The notes: generated from the sequence alone by a model not told the origin. A stretch of 64,000 nt of DNA from Catellatospora sp. TT07R-123 (GCF_018327705.1 NZ_BNEM01000001.1:3038001-3102000), one strand, 5' to 3'. Shown: positions 50,366 through 61,762, numbered from the stretch's first letter. Numbers and translations: made by a program.

Positions 50366-52066
50366 CTATACGCCCGGCGGCAGCCCGACCTGTGCCGCCA
50401 GCTCGGCGGCCTTCTCCCGGGTCCGCCGGGAGGGCGCGTCCAGGGCCTCCCGCACCGTCGCCACGACCTCGGCGGCGTCGCCGGTCAGCTCCCACAGCGC
50501 CCCGGCCGCGGCGAACCGGTCGCGGACGTCGCCGCCGCCGTCGCGGATCTCGCGCAGCCGCTGCGCCACATCCGGGTCGGCGTCGCCGAACACCTCGGCG
50601 GCCACCACCGCGGCGAACACGTCCAGGCGCGGCGCCACCGCCAGCGCGTCGCGCAGCGGCTCGGCGTCGCCGCCGGCCAGCCACAGCAGCCGCAGGTACA
50701 TCACCTCGCCGTTGGCGATCGCGGCCAGCGCCGCGATCGCGACCGGGTCGTCCTGGCCCGCCACGGCCAGGTGCTGGGCGAGCCACAGCCGGGCCGGGAA
50801 CGTCGTCTGCGGCAGGTGCCGGGCCAGCGGCGCCACCGTCATCGCGGGCGGGAGCAGGGCGAGCAGCCCGCGCAGTTCCCGCTGCTGGGCCACGTACTTG
50901 GTGGTGTGGCGGGCGTCGATCGCGGTGGCCAGGTGCACCACCCGGCCGAGCGCCGCCTCGTGCAGGGCCGGCTCCGGCGGCAGCGCGGCCAGGGCCTCGG
51001 GCAGGTTGTGCGGGGTCCAGCCGCCGCGCAGCGACTCCACCGCCCAGTCGCGCCAGCGCTTGTCGCCGACCCGGATCAGCGCGCCCAGCGCCGAGCGGCG
51101 GTTGCGGCCGCGCTCGATCGCCTGCACCAGCCAGTCGGCGTGCCGCATGGTCAGCGTGTCGTCGTCGGCGACCAGCGCGTACGCCCGCTTGCGCACCCGT
51201 TCGCCCTCGTCGTCGAGCAGCACCGCGACCAGGTCGGCCACGGCGGCGGGCAGCTCGCCCGGCAGCGCCGCGACGGCGTCGACCACGTCGCAGCGGGCCT
51301 GCTCGGTGCCGGTGCGCGCGATGGTGGTCAGCACGGCGGCGGTCCGGCCGGGGTCGCCGCCGACCGCGTACGCCAGCAGCCCGCGCAGCGAGGCCCGCAG
51401 GGTCGCCCAGCGCAGCGCGTCGGGGTCGGCGGCCCAGCCCTCAGCCAGCGCCTCCGGCACCCCGTCGGCCGGCGCCAGCCCGGCCTCCCGCAGCGCGAAC
51501 ACGGCGGCGACGCGCACCGTGGCGGGCTGTCCCGGGGCCAGCAGCGCGGGCAGCCAGCCCGCGGCCGCGGCCGGGTCCAGCCGGGCGGCGGCGACCAGCG
51601 GGGTGACGCGGCGGTACAGGTCGAGCTCGTCGTCGGCGTGTTCGCGCAGCATGGCGGCGAGTGCCGGATCGGGGCCGCAGAAGCCGAGCAGCGCGGTCGC
51701 GGTCTCGGCGACCCAGTAGTCGTCCACGTCGGACAGCGCCCGCAGGTTGACCGCGAAGAAGCGCAGCTGACCGTGCGCGGCCTCGCCCCCTTCGTGGGTC
51801 ACGACGTCGACGAGCAGGCGCAGCAGCTGGTCGGGCAGCAGCGCGGCCGGGTCCGCGGCGTACGCGATGATCGGTGCCACCAGCATCGGCGCCTGCGGGT
51901 GCACCCCGCCGTCGGGCGGCAGCAGCACCGCCTCCAGCCGATCCATGCTGTCGTAGTCGCTGGCGGCCAACCTGATCAGGCCCAGCAGATCCACAGAGTC
52001 CACGCCACCGGTCACCGGCTGATAGTAGGCATCCGCCCCCACCGGAAGCACCCGGTCGCATAGCAT
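50366..52066 (-). CDS. HEAT/ARM-like repeat protein, unknown function
   Basis: 566 residues, almost entirely helical and rich in Ala/Leu/Arg, with repeating paired-helix units (ATVRVAAVFALREAGL, LRWATLRASLRGLLAYAVGGD, RVRKRAYALVADDDTLTM). This is typical of alpha-solenoid scaffolds. No signal peptide, membrane helix or catalytic motif. Divergent from the gene at 52073 with only 6 bp between start codons, so the two promoters overlap the coding ends. ATG 52066 is the first start without overlap; ATG 51945 (MDRLEAVLLPPDG) is an alternative. Probable marker of the right-hand cluster border. Confidence 0.72.
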   Translation of the reverse strand: MLCDRVLPVGADAYYQPVTGGVDSVDLLGLIRLAASDYDSMDRLEAVLLPPDGGVHPQAPMLVAPIIAYAADPAALLPDQLLRLLVDVVTHEGGEAAHGQLRFFAVNLRALSDVDDYWVAETATALLGFCGPDPALAAMLREHADDELDLYRRVTPLVAAARLDPAAAAGWLPALLAPGQPATVRVAAVFALREAGLAPADGVPEALAEGWAADPDALRWATLRASLRGLLAYAVGGDPGRTAAVLTTIARTGTEQARCDVVDAVAALPGELPAAVADLVAVLLDDEGERVRKRAYALVADDDTLTMRHADWLVQAIERGRNRRSALGALIRVGDKRWRDWAVESLRGGWTPHNLPEALAALPPEPALHEAALGRVVHLATAIDARHTTKYVAQQRELRGLLALLPPAMTVAPLARHLPQTTFPARLWLAQHLAVAGQDDPVAIAALAAIANGEVMYLRLLWLAGGDAEPLRDALAVAPRLDVFAAVVAAEVFGDADPDVAQRLREIRDGGGDVRDRFAAAGALWELTGDAAEVVATVREALDAPSRRTREKAAELAAQVGLPPGV

Positions 52067-52072
52067 CCCAGC

Positions 52073-53347
52073 GTGCGCCGGGTCCTGCGTGTGTCGATCA
52101 TCCTGTTCGCGCTGCTGCTGACCGCGCTGACCGGAGTCCAGTTCGTACGGTCGCATTCGGCCGGACCGCTGGACCGCACCGACGCCGAGGTCGTCGCCGA
52201 CGCGCTGCCCCGCCTGGCCTTCCTGCGCGAGGCCCTGGACTCCGGCAGCGCCGACCGGATGCAGCAGCTGTTCCCGGAGGGCTACTTCTTCAGCTACGCG
52301 CTCTACGGCCTGACCTGGGTCGAGGTGGGTGCGCGCGACACCGCGCCCCGCGAGCGGGCGCTGGCCGAGGCCCGCTGGGCGTTGGCGCACCTGGACTCCG
52401 ACGCCGGGCGGGCCGGGTTCAGCGCAAGCCTCGACCCGCCCTACGGCGTCTTCTACCAGGGCTGGGCGACCTGGCTGCGCGGCGGCGTCGCGGCGCTGGC
52501 CGGGCCGGGCGCGCCGGAACTGCCCCGGCTGCGCGCCGACGCCGGGGCGCTGGCGGCGGCGTTCGAGCGCAAGCTGAGCGGCAGCGGGTCGCCGTTCCTG
52601 ACCGCGTACCCGGGGCAGGCGTGGCCCTGCGACAGCGTGGTCGGCCTCGCCGCGGTGCACCGCGCCGACGGGCTCACCGGCGCCGACCACGGCCCGCTGG
52701 TGCGTTCGTGGCTGGCCGCCGCCGACAGCCGCCGCGACCCGGGCACGGGGCTGCTGCCGCACACCGTCGACGCCGGGTCCGGGCAGCCCACCGACCTGGC
52801 GCGGGCCACCTCACAGGTGATCATCCTGCGGTTCCTGGCCGAGCTCGACCCGGCTCGCGGCGCCGCCGACTGGACCGTGTTCCGGCAGCGGTTCGCCTCG
52901 ACCGTGCCCGGCATCCCGGGTGTGCGCGAATACCCGGTCGGCACCGACCGCGCGGGTGACGTCGACTCCGGCCCGCTCGTGCTGGGCCTGAGCACCTCGG
53001 CCAGCGCGGTCGCGCTCGGCGACGCGGTGCTCTACCGCGACGCGCCCGCGGCCGCCGCGCTCACCGGGCTGGCCGAGGCCGCGGGCCTGCCGGTGCAGTG
53101 GCAGGGGCGGCGCCGCTACCTGGGCGGGGCGCTGCCGGTCGGCGACGCGTTCCTGGCCTGGTCACTGGCGACCCGACCCGGCGTCGTCACCGCCGAGGGC
53201 GACGGTCCATCATGGACGTGGCGACTTCCCTGGTACGCCTTGGTGCTGGCCGTGCTTCCACCGTGGTGGATCGTGGCCGCCATCCTGGCACGTCCGAGGC
53301 CGAAACTGTCCGAGCGGAGGGTCGCGCCGACCACGGCCAGCCACTAG
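52073..53347 (+). CDS. Membrane-anchored helical-barrel-like protein, unknown
   Basis: 424 residues. N-terminal membrane anchor (VSIILFALLLTALTGVQFV), a ~350-residue extracytoplasmic helical domain with PYGVFYQGWATWLRGGVAALAG and AYPGQAWPCDSVVGLAAVHRADG, and a C-terminal membrane helix (LPWYALVLAVLPPWWIVAAIL). The helical repeats and WPCDS context resemble (alpha/alpha)6 toroid proteins often encoded in cell-envelope loci. No catalytic assignment possible. GTG start. Confidence 0.7.
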   Translation: MRRVLRVSIILFALLLTALTGVQFVRSHSAGPLDRTDAEVVADALPRLAFLREALDSGSADRMQQLFPEGYFFSYALYGLTWVEVGARDTAPRERALAEARWALAHLDSDAGRAGFSASLDPPYGVFYQGWATWLRGGVAALAGPGAPELPRLRADAGALAAAFERKLSGSGSPFLTAYPGQAWPCDSVVGLAAVHRADGLTGADHGPLVRSWLAAADSRRDPGTGLLPHTVDAGSGQPTDLARATSQVIILRFLAELDPARGAADWTVFRQRFASTVPGIPGVREYPVGTDRAGDVDSGPLVLGLSTSASAVALGDAVLYRDAPAAAALTGLAEAAGLPVQWQGRRRYLGGALPVGDAFLAWSLATRPGVVTAEGDGPSWTWRLPWYALVLAVLPPWWIVAAILARPRPKLSERRVAPTTASH

Positions 53348-53409
53348 GTTGCCGGGGGACATGACCGGCCGCGACCGCGGCGCAGAGACGAAACGGCAGG
53401 ACAGCGGCG

Positions 53410-54168
53410 GTGCAGGACGATTTCGGGTATGAGGGTCGCCGCCGGCGCCGGTTCCCGGTGCTGGAACGGTTGCGCGCCGTCCCGCTGATCGGGGCCGGGG
53501 TGTTCACCGTGGCTCTGCTGCTGCTGGTGTACCAGATGGTGCAGGCGCCGATGATGTGGAGCAACGCGGAGCCCGCCGACTCCCCCGCCGCCGTGCACAC
53601 CGCGCCGTCGCCGCGCAACCCCGACGTGCCGCCGCCGAACTCGCCGCCGCCCGTCGGCGCCCCGACCAGCCCCGGCGCCACGGGCACCCCGTCGCCCGGC
53701 GCCACCCCGTCGACGGCCTCGATGGCACCGTCCAGCCCCCCGGCCGCCCCGTCGCCGTCCCCCGCCCCGCCCACCGCCCCCAGCACCACCCGGTACGAGG
53801 CGGAGTCCGCGTCGCTGAGCGGCGCCCGCCAGGCCAGCGACCACCCCGGCTTCAGCGGCCCGGGTTTCGTCGACTACGACAACACCTGGGGCTGCTGGAT
53901 CCAGTGGACCGTGACCGCGGCCAAGACCGGCCCGGCCACGGTCGTGCTGCGCTTCGCGAACGGGTCCGGCGTGGGCCGCACCATGTCGATCAGCGTCAAC
54001 GGCGTGCCGGTCCTGCTCGACCTGCTCTTCGACAACACCCGCGTCTGGGAGAACTGGCAGAGCCGCACCGTGACGGTCCAGCTCAACGCCGGGACGAACA
54101 CGATCCGGGCCACCGCGGTCAACCCCAGCGGCGGCCCGAACATCGACTTCGTCGAAGTGACGGCCTAG
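53410..54168 (+). CDS. Membrane-anchored CBM35/CBM6-like carbohydrate-binding protein
   Basis: 252 residues. Basic N-terminus, one membrane helix (VPLIGAGVFTVALLLLVYQMV, about 24-44), a Pro/Ser/Thr-rich spacer of ~80 residues, then a beta-sandwich of ~125 residues: TRYEAESASLSGARQASDHPGFSGPGFVDYDN, WIQWTVTAAKTGPATVVLRFANGSG, NTIRATAVNPSGGPNIDFVEV. These are the typical start and end of CBM35/CBM6 modules that bind sugars or uronic acids with calcium. No catalytic domain. GTG start. Probably displays a lectin-like domain on the cell surface. Confidence 0.83.
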   Translation: MQDDFGYEGRRRRRFPVLERLRAVPLIGAGVFTVALLLLVYQMVQAPMMWSNAEPADSPAAVHTAPSPRNPDVPPPNSPPPVGAPTSPGATGTPSPGATPSTASMAPSSPPAAPSPSPAPPTAPSTTRYEAESASLSGARQASDHPGFSGPGFVDYDNTWGCWIQWTVTAAKTGPATVVLRFANGSGVGRTMSISVNGVPVLLDLLFDNTRVWENWQSRTVTVQLNAGTNTIRATAVNPSGGPNIDFVEVTA

Positions 54169-54175
54169 CGCCGCG

Positions 54176-55147
54176 TCAGGGCACCAGCAGCAGCTTGCCG
54201 GTGGTGCGGCGGCTCTCCAGGTCCTCGTGCGCCCGGCGCGCCCCGGCCAGCGGGTAGCGCTCGCTGATCGTCACGTGCAGCGTGCCCGCGGCGATCTGCC
54301 CCAGCACCGCTTCTGCCCGTTCCAGCAGCTCGGCGCGGGTCGCGGTGTAGTCGACCATGGTCGGGCGGGTCAGCCACACCGAACCGGCGCGCATCAGGCG
54401 GATCGGGTCGACCGGGGGCACCGGGCCGCTGGCGGCGCCGTACAGCGCGAGCACGCCCCGGCGGCGCAGCGAGTCGAGGCTGGCGTCGAAGGTGGAGGCG
54501 CCGACGCCGTCGTACACGGCGTCCACGCCGATGCCGTCGGTCAGTTCGCGCACCGTCGCGGCCAGGTCGGCCACCTCGGTGTAGCGGATCACCTCGGCCG
54601 CGCCCGCGCCCCGGGCCAGTTCCTCCTTGGCGGCGGTGGAGACGGTGCCGATGACCCGGCCGCCCATGCCGGTCGCCATCTGCGTCAGCAGCAGGCCCAT
54701 GCCGCCCGCGGCCGCGTGCACCAGCACGGTGTCGCCGGGGCGCACCCGGTGGATGTCGTGGGTCAGCATGTGCGCGGTCATGCCCTGGAGCAGCGCCGCG
54801 GCGGCGGTCTCGTCGGAGACGGCGTCGGGCACCGGCACCAGGCGCTCGGCGGGCACCGCGACGTACTCCGCGTACGCGCCGAGGTGGTTGGCCCAGGCGA
54901 CGCGGTCGCCGACCGCGAGGGAGTCCACGTCGGGGGCGACGGCGACGACCCGGCCGGCCGCCTCCATGCCCGGGGTCAGCGGCAGCGCGTTCGGGTAGCG
55001 GCCGGTGCGGTGATACACGTCGATGAAGTTGACGCCCGCCGCGGCGACCTGCACCACCACCTCACCCGGACCGGGCTGCGGCACGTCGCCCTCGGCCGGG
55101 GTGAGCACTTCCGGGCCGCCGAACTCGGTGATCTGGATGAGATGCAT
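54176..55147 (-). CDS. NADPH:quinone oxidoreductase (zinc-independent MDR family)
   Basis: 323 residues. N-terminal GroES-like domain (MHLIQITEFGGPEVLTPAEGDVPQPGPGEVVVQVAAAGVNFIDVYHRTGRYP) typical of QorA, and a Rossmann domain with the NADPH motif VLVHAAAGGMGLLLTQMA and ELTDGIGVDAVYDGVG. No zinc ligands. Reduces quinones or enals in the cytosol. ATG 55147 has GGAGGG upstream. Likely housekeeping or detoxification. Confidence 0.92.
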   Translation of the reverse strand: MHLIQITEFGGPEVLTPAEGDVPQPGPGEVVVQVAAAGVNFIDVYHRTGRYPNALPLTPGMEAAGRVVAVAPDVDSLAVGDRVAWANHLGAYAEYVAVPAERLVPVPDAVSDETAAAALLQGMTAHMLTHDIHRVRPGDTVLVHAAAGGMGLLLTQMATGMGGRVIGTVSTAAKEELARGAGAAEVIRYTEVADLAATVRELTDGIGVDAVYDGVGASTFDASLDSLRRRGVLALYGAASGPVPPVDPIRLMRAGSVWLTRPTMVDYTATRAELLERAEAVLGQIAAGTLHVTISERYPLAGARRAHEDLESRRTTGKLLLVP

Positions 55148-55250
55148 GACCGTGCCCTCCGCTTTGCTTGATCGCCGCGGTCGAGTCTGCCACGGTGACC
55201 GGCGGGCCGTTCGCATTCCGCCCGCATGCCGCCGCTGCGGCGGCGGTGGG

Positions 55251-55320
55251 GCATGATCCGAGATCGTGGACGCCTGATGTCGCTAGAGCAGCACCCGGCG
55301 TCCACAATGCCGGATCATGC
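55251..55320. repeat. Imperfect 24-bp hairpin next to the RecQ stop
   Basis: Arms 55251-55274 (GCATGATCCG ... GTGGACGCC) and 55297-55320 (GGCGTCCACAATGC ... GGATCATGC) match at 21 of 24 positions, with a 22-nt loop. Lies between the RecQ-PRTase 3' end and the oxidoreductase 5' end, so it may terminate the former. Similar half-motifs (GATCGTGGA, TCCACAATGC) occur at 18894 and 19004. Confidence 0.65.
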
Positions 55321-55324
55321 GCGG

Positions 55325-57436
<2,112 letters not shown>

Positions 57437-57640
57437 CGCCCTTTTCTACCAGCACGGCCCCGCCCGCCGCCGCTGGCCCGACACCACCCCGCACCCGTGG
57501 GCGCGCACGGGGCGCGGGGCGGAGATCCGCGTTTGCGGTCAAAAGCAGCGCTCGCAGTCGATGCCGTGGCCGAAAACGGCGATCTTGCGGCCGCGTAAAA
57601 CCGGTTGTCGCGGCGCGGGGGGCGGCGCTAGCTTCGCGGC
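57437..57640. other. Divergent gap with palindromic repeat copy C
   Basis: 204 bp between the RecQ fusion and the tandem GNAT. GATCCGCGTTTGCGGTC (57524-57540) and GGCCGAAAACGGCGATC (57568-57584) form an imperfect inverted repeat of the family seen at 14974. TAGCTT (57629-57634) sits 6 nt before the GNAT ATG (leaderless). Confidence 0.45.
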
Positions 57641-58609
57641 ATGTCACGCCTTGAGGTGCGGCCCTTCGCCGTCGACGACATCCCGGCCGCCGCTGAGCTG
57701 CTGGCCGAGCGCCACCGCCGCCACCGGCAGGCGCAGCCGCTGCTGTCGGCGCGCTACGAGGACCCGGCCGCAGCCGAGGAGGCCGTACGCGGGGCGGCCG
57801 AGGCTGAGGAGGCGTCCGGCGCGGTCGCGTTCCGGGGCGGGGCGCTGGTCGGCTACCTGGTCGGCTCGCCGAAGGCCGCGGCCAGCTGGGGCGACAACAT
57901 GTGGGTCGAGGCCGCCGGGCAGGCCGCCGCCGAACCGGAGGCGATGCGCGAGCTGTACGCCGTCGCCGCCGACCGCTGGGTCGCCGAAGGCCGCAAGGCC
58001 CACTACGTGCTCACCCCGGCCGCCGACGCGGAACTGGTCCGGGCCTGGTTCCGGGTGGGCTTCGGCCAGCAGCACGCGCACGGCCTGCGGGCGCTGCCGC
58101 AGCCGGGCGAGCTGAGCGCGCCGAAGGTCACCGTCCGCCCGGCCGAGCGCGCCGACATCCCCGTGCTCGCCGAGCTGGAGATCGTGCTGCCCGAGCACCA
58201 GGCCCGCACGCCCGTGTTCTCGGCGGCCCGGCCGCCGACGCTGGAGAGCTCGCTCGCCGAGTGGGGCGAGGACTTCGACGACCCGGACTTCACCACGTTC
58301 GTGGCCGTACACGACGGGGAGGTCATCGGGTCGGCGGTCGGCTGCGCGCTGGAGAAGTCGAGCTCGCACACCACGCTGGCCCGCCCGGACCGCGCCGGGT
58401 TCCTGGGGTTCGCGGCCGTGCTGCCGCACGCGCGCGGGCTCGGCGCCGGGCGTGCGCTCGGCGAGGCGGTGCTGGCCTGGGCCGCCGAGGCCGGGCACAC
58501 CAGCGTCGTCACCGACTGGCGGGTCACCAACCTGCTGTCGTCGCGCGCCTGGCCCGCGCTGGGCTTCCAGGAGTCCTTCGTACGCCTGCACCGCCTGGTC
58601 GGCTACTGA
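57641..58609 (+). CDS. Tandem GNAT-domain acetyltransferase
   Basis: 322 residues with two GNAT-like halves. The N-terminal half (residues 1-150; LEVRPFAVDDIPAAAELLAERHRRHRQ, MWVEAAGQAA) has a weak CoA site. The C-terminal half (155-322) has PAERADIPVLAELE, the acetyl-CoA loop GFAAVLPHARGLGAGRALGEAVLAWAAEAG and VVTDWRVTNLLSSRAWPALGFQESFVRLHRLV. Tandem GNATs of this type include mycothiol synthase-like enzymes, but the sequence does not let me name the acceptor. Leaderless start. Confidence 0.85.
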   Translation: MSRLEVRPFAVDDIPAAAELLAERHRRHRQAQPLLSARYEDPAAAEEAVRGAAEAEEASGAVAFRGGALVGYLVGSPKAAASWGDNMWVEAAGQAAAEPEAMRELYAVAADRWVAEGRKAHYVLTPAADAELVRAWFRVGFGQQHAHGLRALPQPGELSAPKVTVRPAERADIPVLAELEIVLPEHQARTPVFSAARPPTLESSLAEWGEDFDDPDFTTFVAVHDGEVIGSAVGCALEKSSSHTTLARPDRAGFLGFAAVLPHARGLGAGRALGEAVLAWAAEAGHTSVVTDWRVTNLLSSRAWPALGFQESFVRLHRLVGY

Positions 58610-58672
58610 GGCCCGCGCCGCCGCCAGGACCGGATGGCACCCGGCGCGGGTTGCCCGGCCGCGCGGGATTCC

Positions 58673-59107
58673 TCAGCCGCGGCGGGGCCGCAGGTGACGG
58701 CCGACGAACCAGCACATCCCCGCCAGCAGCAGGGTGAACAAGGACGCGACGACGGCCGGGAAGACCCAGGCCGAGGTGTCGTCGACCGCGTACACCTGCG
58801 TCCCCACCTCGACCGCCGCGACGGGGACGCCTTCGCGCACCGCGACCCCCGGCTGGGAGTACGAGACGTCGCGCTGCACCGGCCCGCCGCCGTCGGGCAC
58901 GAAGTCGCCCAGCCAGATCGGACCGCCCTTGGAGCCGGAGACCGACGTCGGGGTCCAGGTGCCGTGGACGCCCTGGCCGTGTGCGGCCCGCCAGGGCGGG
59001 GCCACCGCTTCCGTCCAGCCGACCAGCACCAGCCCGGACAGGCCGAGCAGGACCGCCGCGATGACGATCGAGCCGACGACCGCCTCGCGCCGGGACTGCC
59101 AGCCCAT
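58673..59107 (-). CDS. Small membrane protein, DUF3592-like
   Basis: 144 residues from ATG 59107. Two membrane helices (AVVGSIVIAAVLLGLSGLVLVGW, about 8-30; WVFPAVVASLFTLLLAGMCWFVG, about 115-137) enclose an extracytoplasmic loop of ~80 residues with beta character (VHGTWTPTSVSGSKGGPIWLGDFVPDGG). This is the layout of DUF3592-type proteins. Function unknown. Confidence 0.72.
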   Translation of the reverse strand: MGWQSRREAVVGSIVIAAVLLGLSGLVLVGWTEAVAPPWRAAHGQGVHGTWTPTSVSGSKGGPIWLGDFVPDGGGPVQRDVSYSQPGVAVREGVPVAAVEVGTQVYAVDDTSAWVFPAVVASLFTLLLAGMCWFVGRHLRPRRG

Positions 59108-59179
59108 CGTCGTACGCCTGCCCGCCACGCACCGCACGCTAGCCCGCAACCGCAAACCGCCGCACCCTCGCGTCGAAGT

Positions 59180-59235
59180 TCCAGATCTTGTGCGTCTGCT
59201 GTCGTCCCAGCAGCAGAAAACGCACAAGATCTGGA
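59180..59235. terminator. Perfect hairpin after the flavin monooxygenase gene
   Basis: 15-bp arms TCCAGATCTTGTGCG (59180-59194) and CGCACAAGATCTGGA (59221-59235), with an inner CTGCTG/CAGCAG stem, directly at the stop of the minus-strand gene that ends at 59237. Confidence 0.75.
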
Positions 59236-59236
59236 G

Positions 59237-60904
59237 CTACGACTGTTCCGCGGCCACCTCGTCCTGCGGTTCGGCCTCCTCGACCGGTTCCCACTCGACG
59301 TCCACCGCGTCCTGCGGCCCGGCTTCCTGAACAGGGCCGGGCTGGTCGAGGACGCCCTCGGCGGCCAGGACTCCGATGAGGACGGCGTCGACCGCGCGCG
59401 ACCTGCCCGGCGCCACCAGCGGCAGCTCGGTGGTCGGTTCCGCCACGGCGGCCGCGGCCGATGCCACCGGGACCAGGTCCGTCGGGGCCGGTGCCGCCTC
59501 GACCGGCACGACCGCGACCTCGGGCACCAGCTCGACCGGGCCGCCCTTCAACCCCGGGGCGCGCAGCGAGGTGCGCAGCACCCGCAGCACCATCGCGGGC
59601 GTACGCAGCACGTCCGGCGGCACCAGCAGGTGCTGCACCGTGGTGAACAGCTTCCGCAGCTCCGGGTCGGCCTGCGTGGCGAGCTGGATCCGCCGCGAGT
59701 ACCGGTTCAGCACCGCGATCCCCTTGGGCCGGTCCCCGGCCGTCTCCGGGTAGGCGAAGTCGCCGCCGGAGGCGAACTGCCACGGCGTGGCCACGATCCG
59801 GGCCGCCTCCCGGTAGAACGCCCTGGCCATGTCGGCGGTGGCCGACCCGTGCTCGTCGAGCAGCCGGCCCAGCGCCACGGCCTGCATCGCCGCGCAGGTC
59901 ATGCCCTGCCCGTAGATCGGGTTGAAGGAGCAGAACGCGTCGCCCATGGCCAGGTATCCGGCGGGCACGTACGTGAGCTGCTCGAAGTGCCGCCTGCGGC
60001 TGGTCGGGAACCCGTACGACACCACGTCGGTCAGCGGCTCGGCCCGGTCGAGCAGCCGGGTGAGCCCCTGGTACGGCAGCGCCCGCGCGTGGGCGGCGAA
60101 CGCCTCCCAGTCGCCGCTGGCGGGGAACTCGCCGTGCCAGCCGCCCATGGTGATCAGCCACCGGTCGCCCTCGATCGGCAGTGCCATGCCGGCCCGCTTC
60201 TCGTGCGGGGGCGCGGGCAGGATCAGCAGCGCCTTGCCTTCGGGCAGGTCGCCGGGGGCGCGGCGGAGCAGGCGGGTGGCGTACCCGACGTTGATCTTCA
60301 CCTCGGACGCCTCGGGCGTCGGGAAGCCGAGCGCGGCGATCCAGCGGTCGGAGCGGGCGCCACGGCCGGTGCAGTCGACCACCATGTCGGTGGCGAAGTG
60401 GCGGCCGTCGTTGAGGGTGACCCCGGTGACCTGGGTGCCGGTGCCGGTGAGCCCGGCGACGGCGGTGTCGTCGTACACGGTGACGTTGGGCAGGGCGGCG
60501 ACGCGGCGACGCAGCACCAGTTCGAGCAGTGGGCGGCTGAACGAGACCAGCCCGAGGCCGACGGGCTCGCGGGGGTAGAGCGCCCCGTACCGGTACACGG
60601 CCATCTCGACGCCGGGCTCGAACGGCACCGCCCCGGCGGCGGCCAGCTCGTCGACCAGGCCGGGGAAGATCGCGCCGAGGGCCTGCTGCCCGGCGGCGAG
60701 CAGCACCGCGCCGTGGTAGCCCTGCGGCACCCCGCGCCGGGGCACGGCCTGGTCCGGCAGGCGGTCCCGGTCGAGCACGATGACCTGGGCGAACCCGCCC
60801 GCGAGGACGCGGGCGACGCTGAGTCCGGCGATGCCGGCGCCGATGACGACGGCGGTCCCGCTGCGCGGCGGCGGCCCGGACGGGATGTGATCGGGGTGGG
60901 TCAC
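59237..60904 (-). CDS. FAD-dependent monooxygenase/halogenase-fold protein with acidic tail
   Basis: 555 residues, PHBH-type fold. FAD motif AVVIGAGIAGLSVARVLAGG, aromatic-ring-hydroxylase-like VVDCTGRGARSDRW and the second FAD motif LAMGDAFCSFNPIYGQGMTCAAMQA. The halogenase signature WxWxIP is absent. About 120 extra C-terminal residues rich in Ala/Val/Glu/Pro (from about 430) have no domain and end in a strongly acidic stretch. Homologues are common in actinobacteria as 2-polyprenyl-6-methoxyphenol hydroxylase-like proteins. GTG start. It lies outside the main cluster; a tailoring role cannot be excluded. Confidence 0.86.
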   Translation of the reverse strand: MTHPDHIPSGPPPRSGTAVVIGAGIAGLSVARVLAGGFAQVIVLDRDRLPDQAVPRRGVPQGYHGAVLLAAGQQALGAIFPGLVDELAAAGAVPFEPGVEMAVYRYGALYPREPVGLGLVSFSRPLLELVLRRRVAALPNVTVYDDTAVAGLTGTGTQVTGVTLNDGRHFATDMVVDCTGRGARSDRWIAALGFPTPEASEVKINVGYATRLLRRAPGDLPEGKALLILPAPPHEKRAGMALPIEGDRWLITMGGWHGEFPASGDWEAFAAHARALPYQGLTRLLDRAEPLTDVVSYGFPTSRRRHFEQLTYVPAGYLAMGDAFCSFNPIYGQGMTCAAMQAVALGRLLDEHGSATADMARAFYREAARIVATPWQFASGGDFAYPETAGDRPKGIAVLNRYSRRIQLATQADPELRKLFTTVQHLLVPPDVLRTPAMVLRVLRTSLRAPGLKGGPVELVPEVAVVPVEAAPAPTDLVPVASAAAAVAEPTTELPLVAPGRSRAVDAVLIGVLAAEGVLDQPGPVQEAGPQDAVDVEWEPVEEAEPQDEVAAEQS

Positions 60905-61031
60905 CGGGACATCTTCGCGCCACGGACCGCCGCGGTCGAGTGCGCCGTACGCCGCGGTCGGGCGCGGCTGGCACAGACCGGACAGCGCCGGGATCTAACG
61001 ATCAACGCGAATCGATACTAAGGTCGAGGGG

Positions 61032-61733
61032 GTGACGCAATCAGCCGCGATGCTGCTGGGTGGGCTGCCCGTCACCCTGATGGCCATCATCTTCCTGGGT
61101 ATGACCGCCCGCGCGCAGGCCAGGCGTGACGGCGGTGCCGCGGTGCGCCTCAACGCGGCCGAGCGCGAGCGCCTGTCCGTCGAGGCCGACGAGCTGGAAC
61201 GGGTCGCGGCCGAGGTGCTGGAGCTGGCCCGCGACGCCGTGCACACCGCCGAGCGCACCGCCACCGAACTGGCCGAGGCCGAGGCGGCCCGCGACGTCGC
61301 GTGGCAGGACCACATGTCGGCGGCCGAGCTGCTGGACGAGGCGAACGCCGCCGCGGCGGCGCTGCCCCAGGAGGTCCCGCTGCCCGAGGGCGACCTGCGC
61401 GAGGTGGCGCGCGCGGCCCGGGACGCGTTCAAGCGCGGCGACATCACCGTGCAGCAGATGCACGCGGTCTGGCAGCACGTCGACGGCTGGGACCAGCAGC
61501 GCCAGGACCACTACCACGACCTGCTGCGCCGTCGGGCCGACGACGCCGAGGCGGCGCGGCAGTTCCACATCGCGGCGGGGAAGGAGCGGGCCGCGCGGCG
61601 GGCCGCCGAGGTGGCCCGGCAGGCGTCGCACGCGCTGACCCAGGAGGCGGCCGACGCGGCGTACGAGGCGCAGGTCGCCAAGAACCTGATCCGCGCCAGC
61701 GCCCGCCGCCGCTGGCGCCGTACGAACGCCTGA
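61032..61733 (+). CDS. Membrane-anchored coiled-coil protein, unknown
   Basis: 233 residues. One N-terminal membrane helix (AMLLGGLPVTLMAIIFLGM), then an almost continuous charged Ala/Glu/Arg helix (RLNAAERERLSVEADELERVAAEVLELARDAVHTAERTATELAEAEAARD). A short break with DITVQQMHAVWQHVDGWDQQ is followed by a second helix. No catalytic motif. GTG start with TAAGGT (61019-61024) 7 nt upstream, a leaderless pattern. Probably a cytoplasm-facing scaffold. Confidence 0.72.
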   Translation: MTQSAAMLLGGLPVTLMAIIFLGMTARAQARRDGGAAVRLNAAERERLSVEADELERVAAEVLELARDAVHTAERTATELAEAEAARDVAWQDHMSAAELLDEANAAAAALPQEVPLPEGDLREVARAARDAFKRGDITVQQMHAVWQHVDGWDQQRQDHYHDLLRRRADDAEAARQFHIAAGKERAARRAAEVARQASHALTQEAADAAYEAQVAKNLIRASARRRWRRTNA

Positions 61734-61734
61734 C

Positions 61735-61762
61735 CCCCGCCCCGCCGGCGCGGGACGGGGGC
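61735..61762. terminator. Terminator between convergent genes
   Basis: CCCCCGCCCCGC / GCGGG-ac-GGGGG imperfect stem in the 40-bp gap between the coiled-coil protein and the discoidin protein stops. Confidence 0.55.

Noticed and set aside
59237-60904. Flavin-dependent halogenase
   Set aside because: The fold is related, but the WxWxIP motif required for halogenases is not present.
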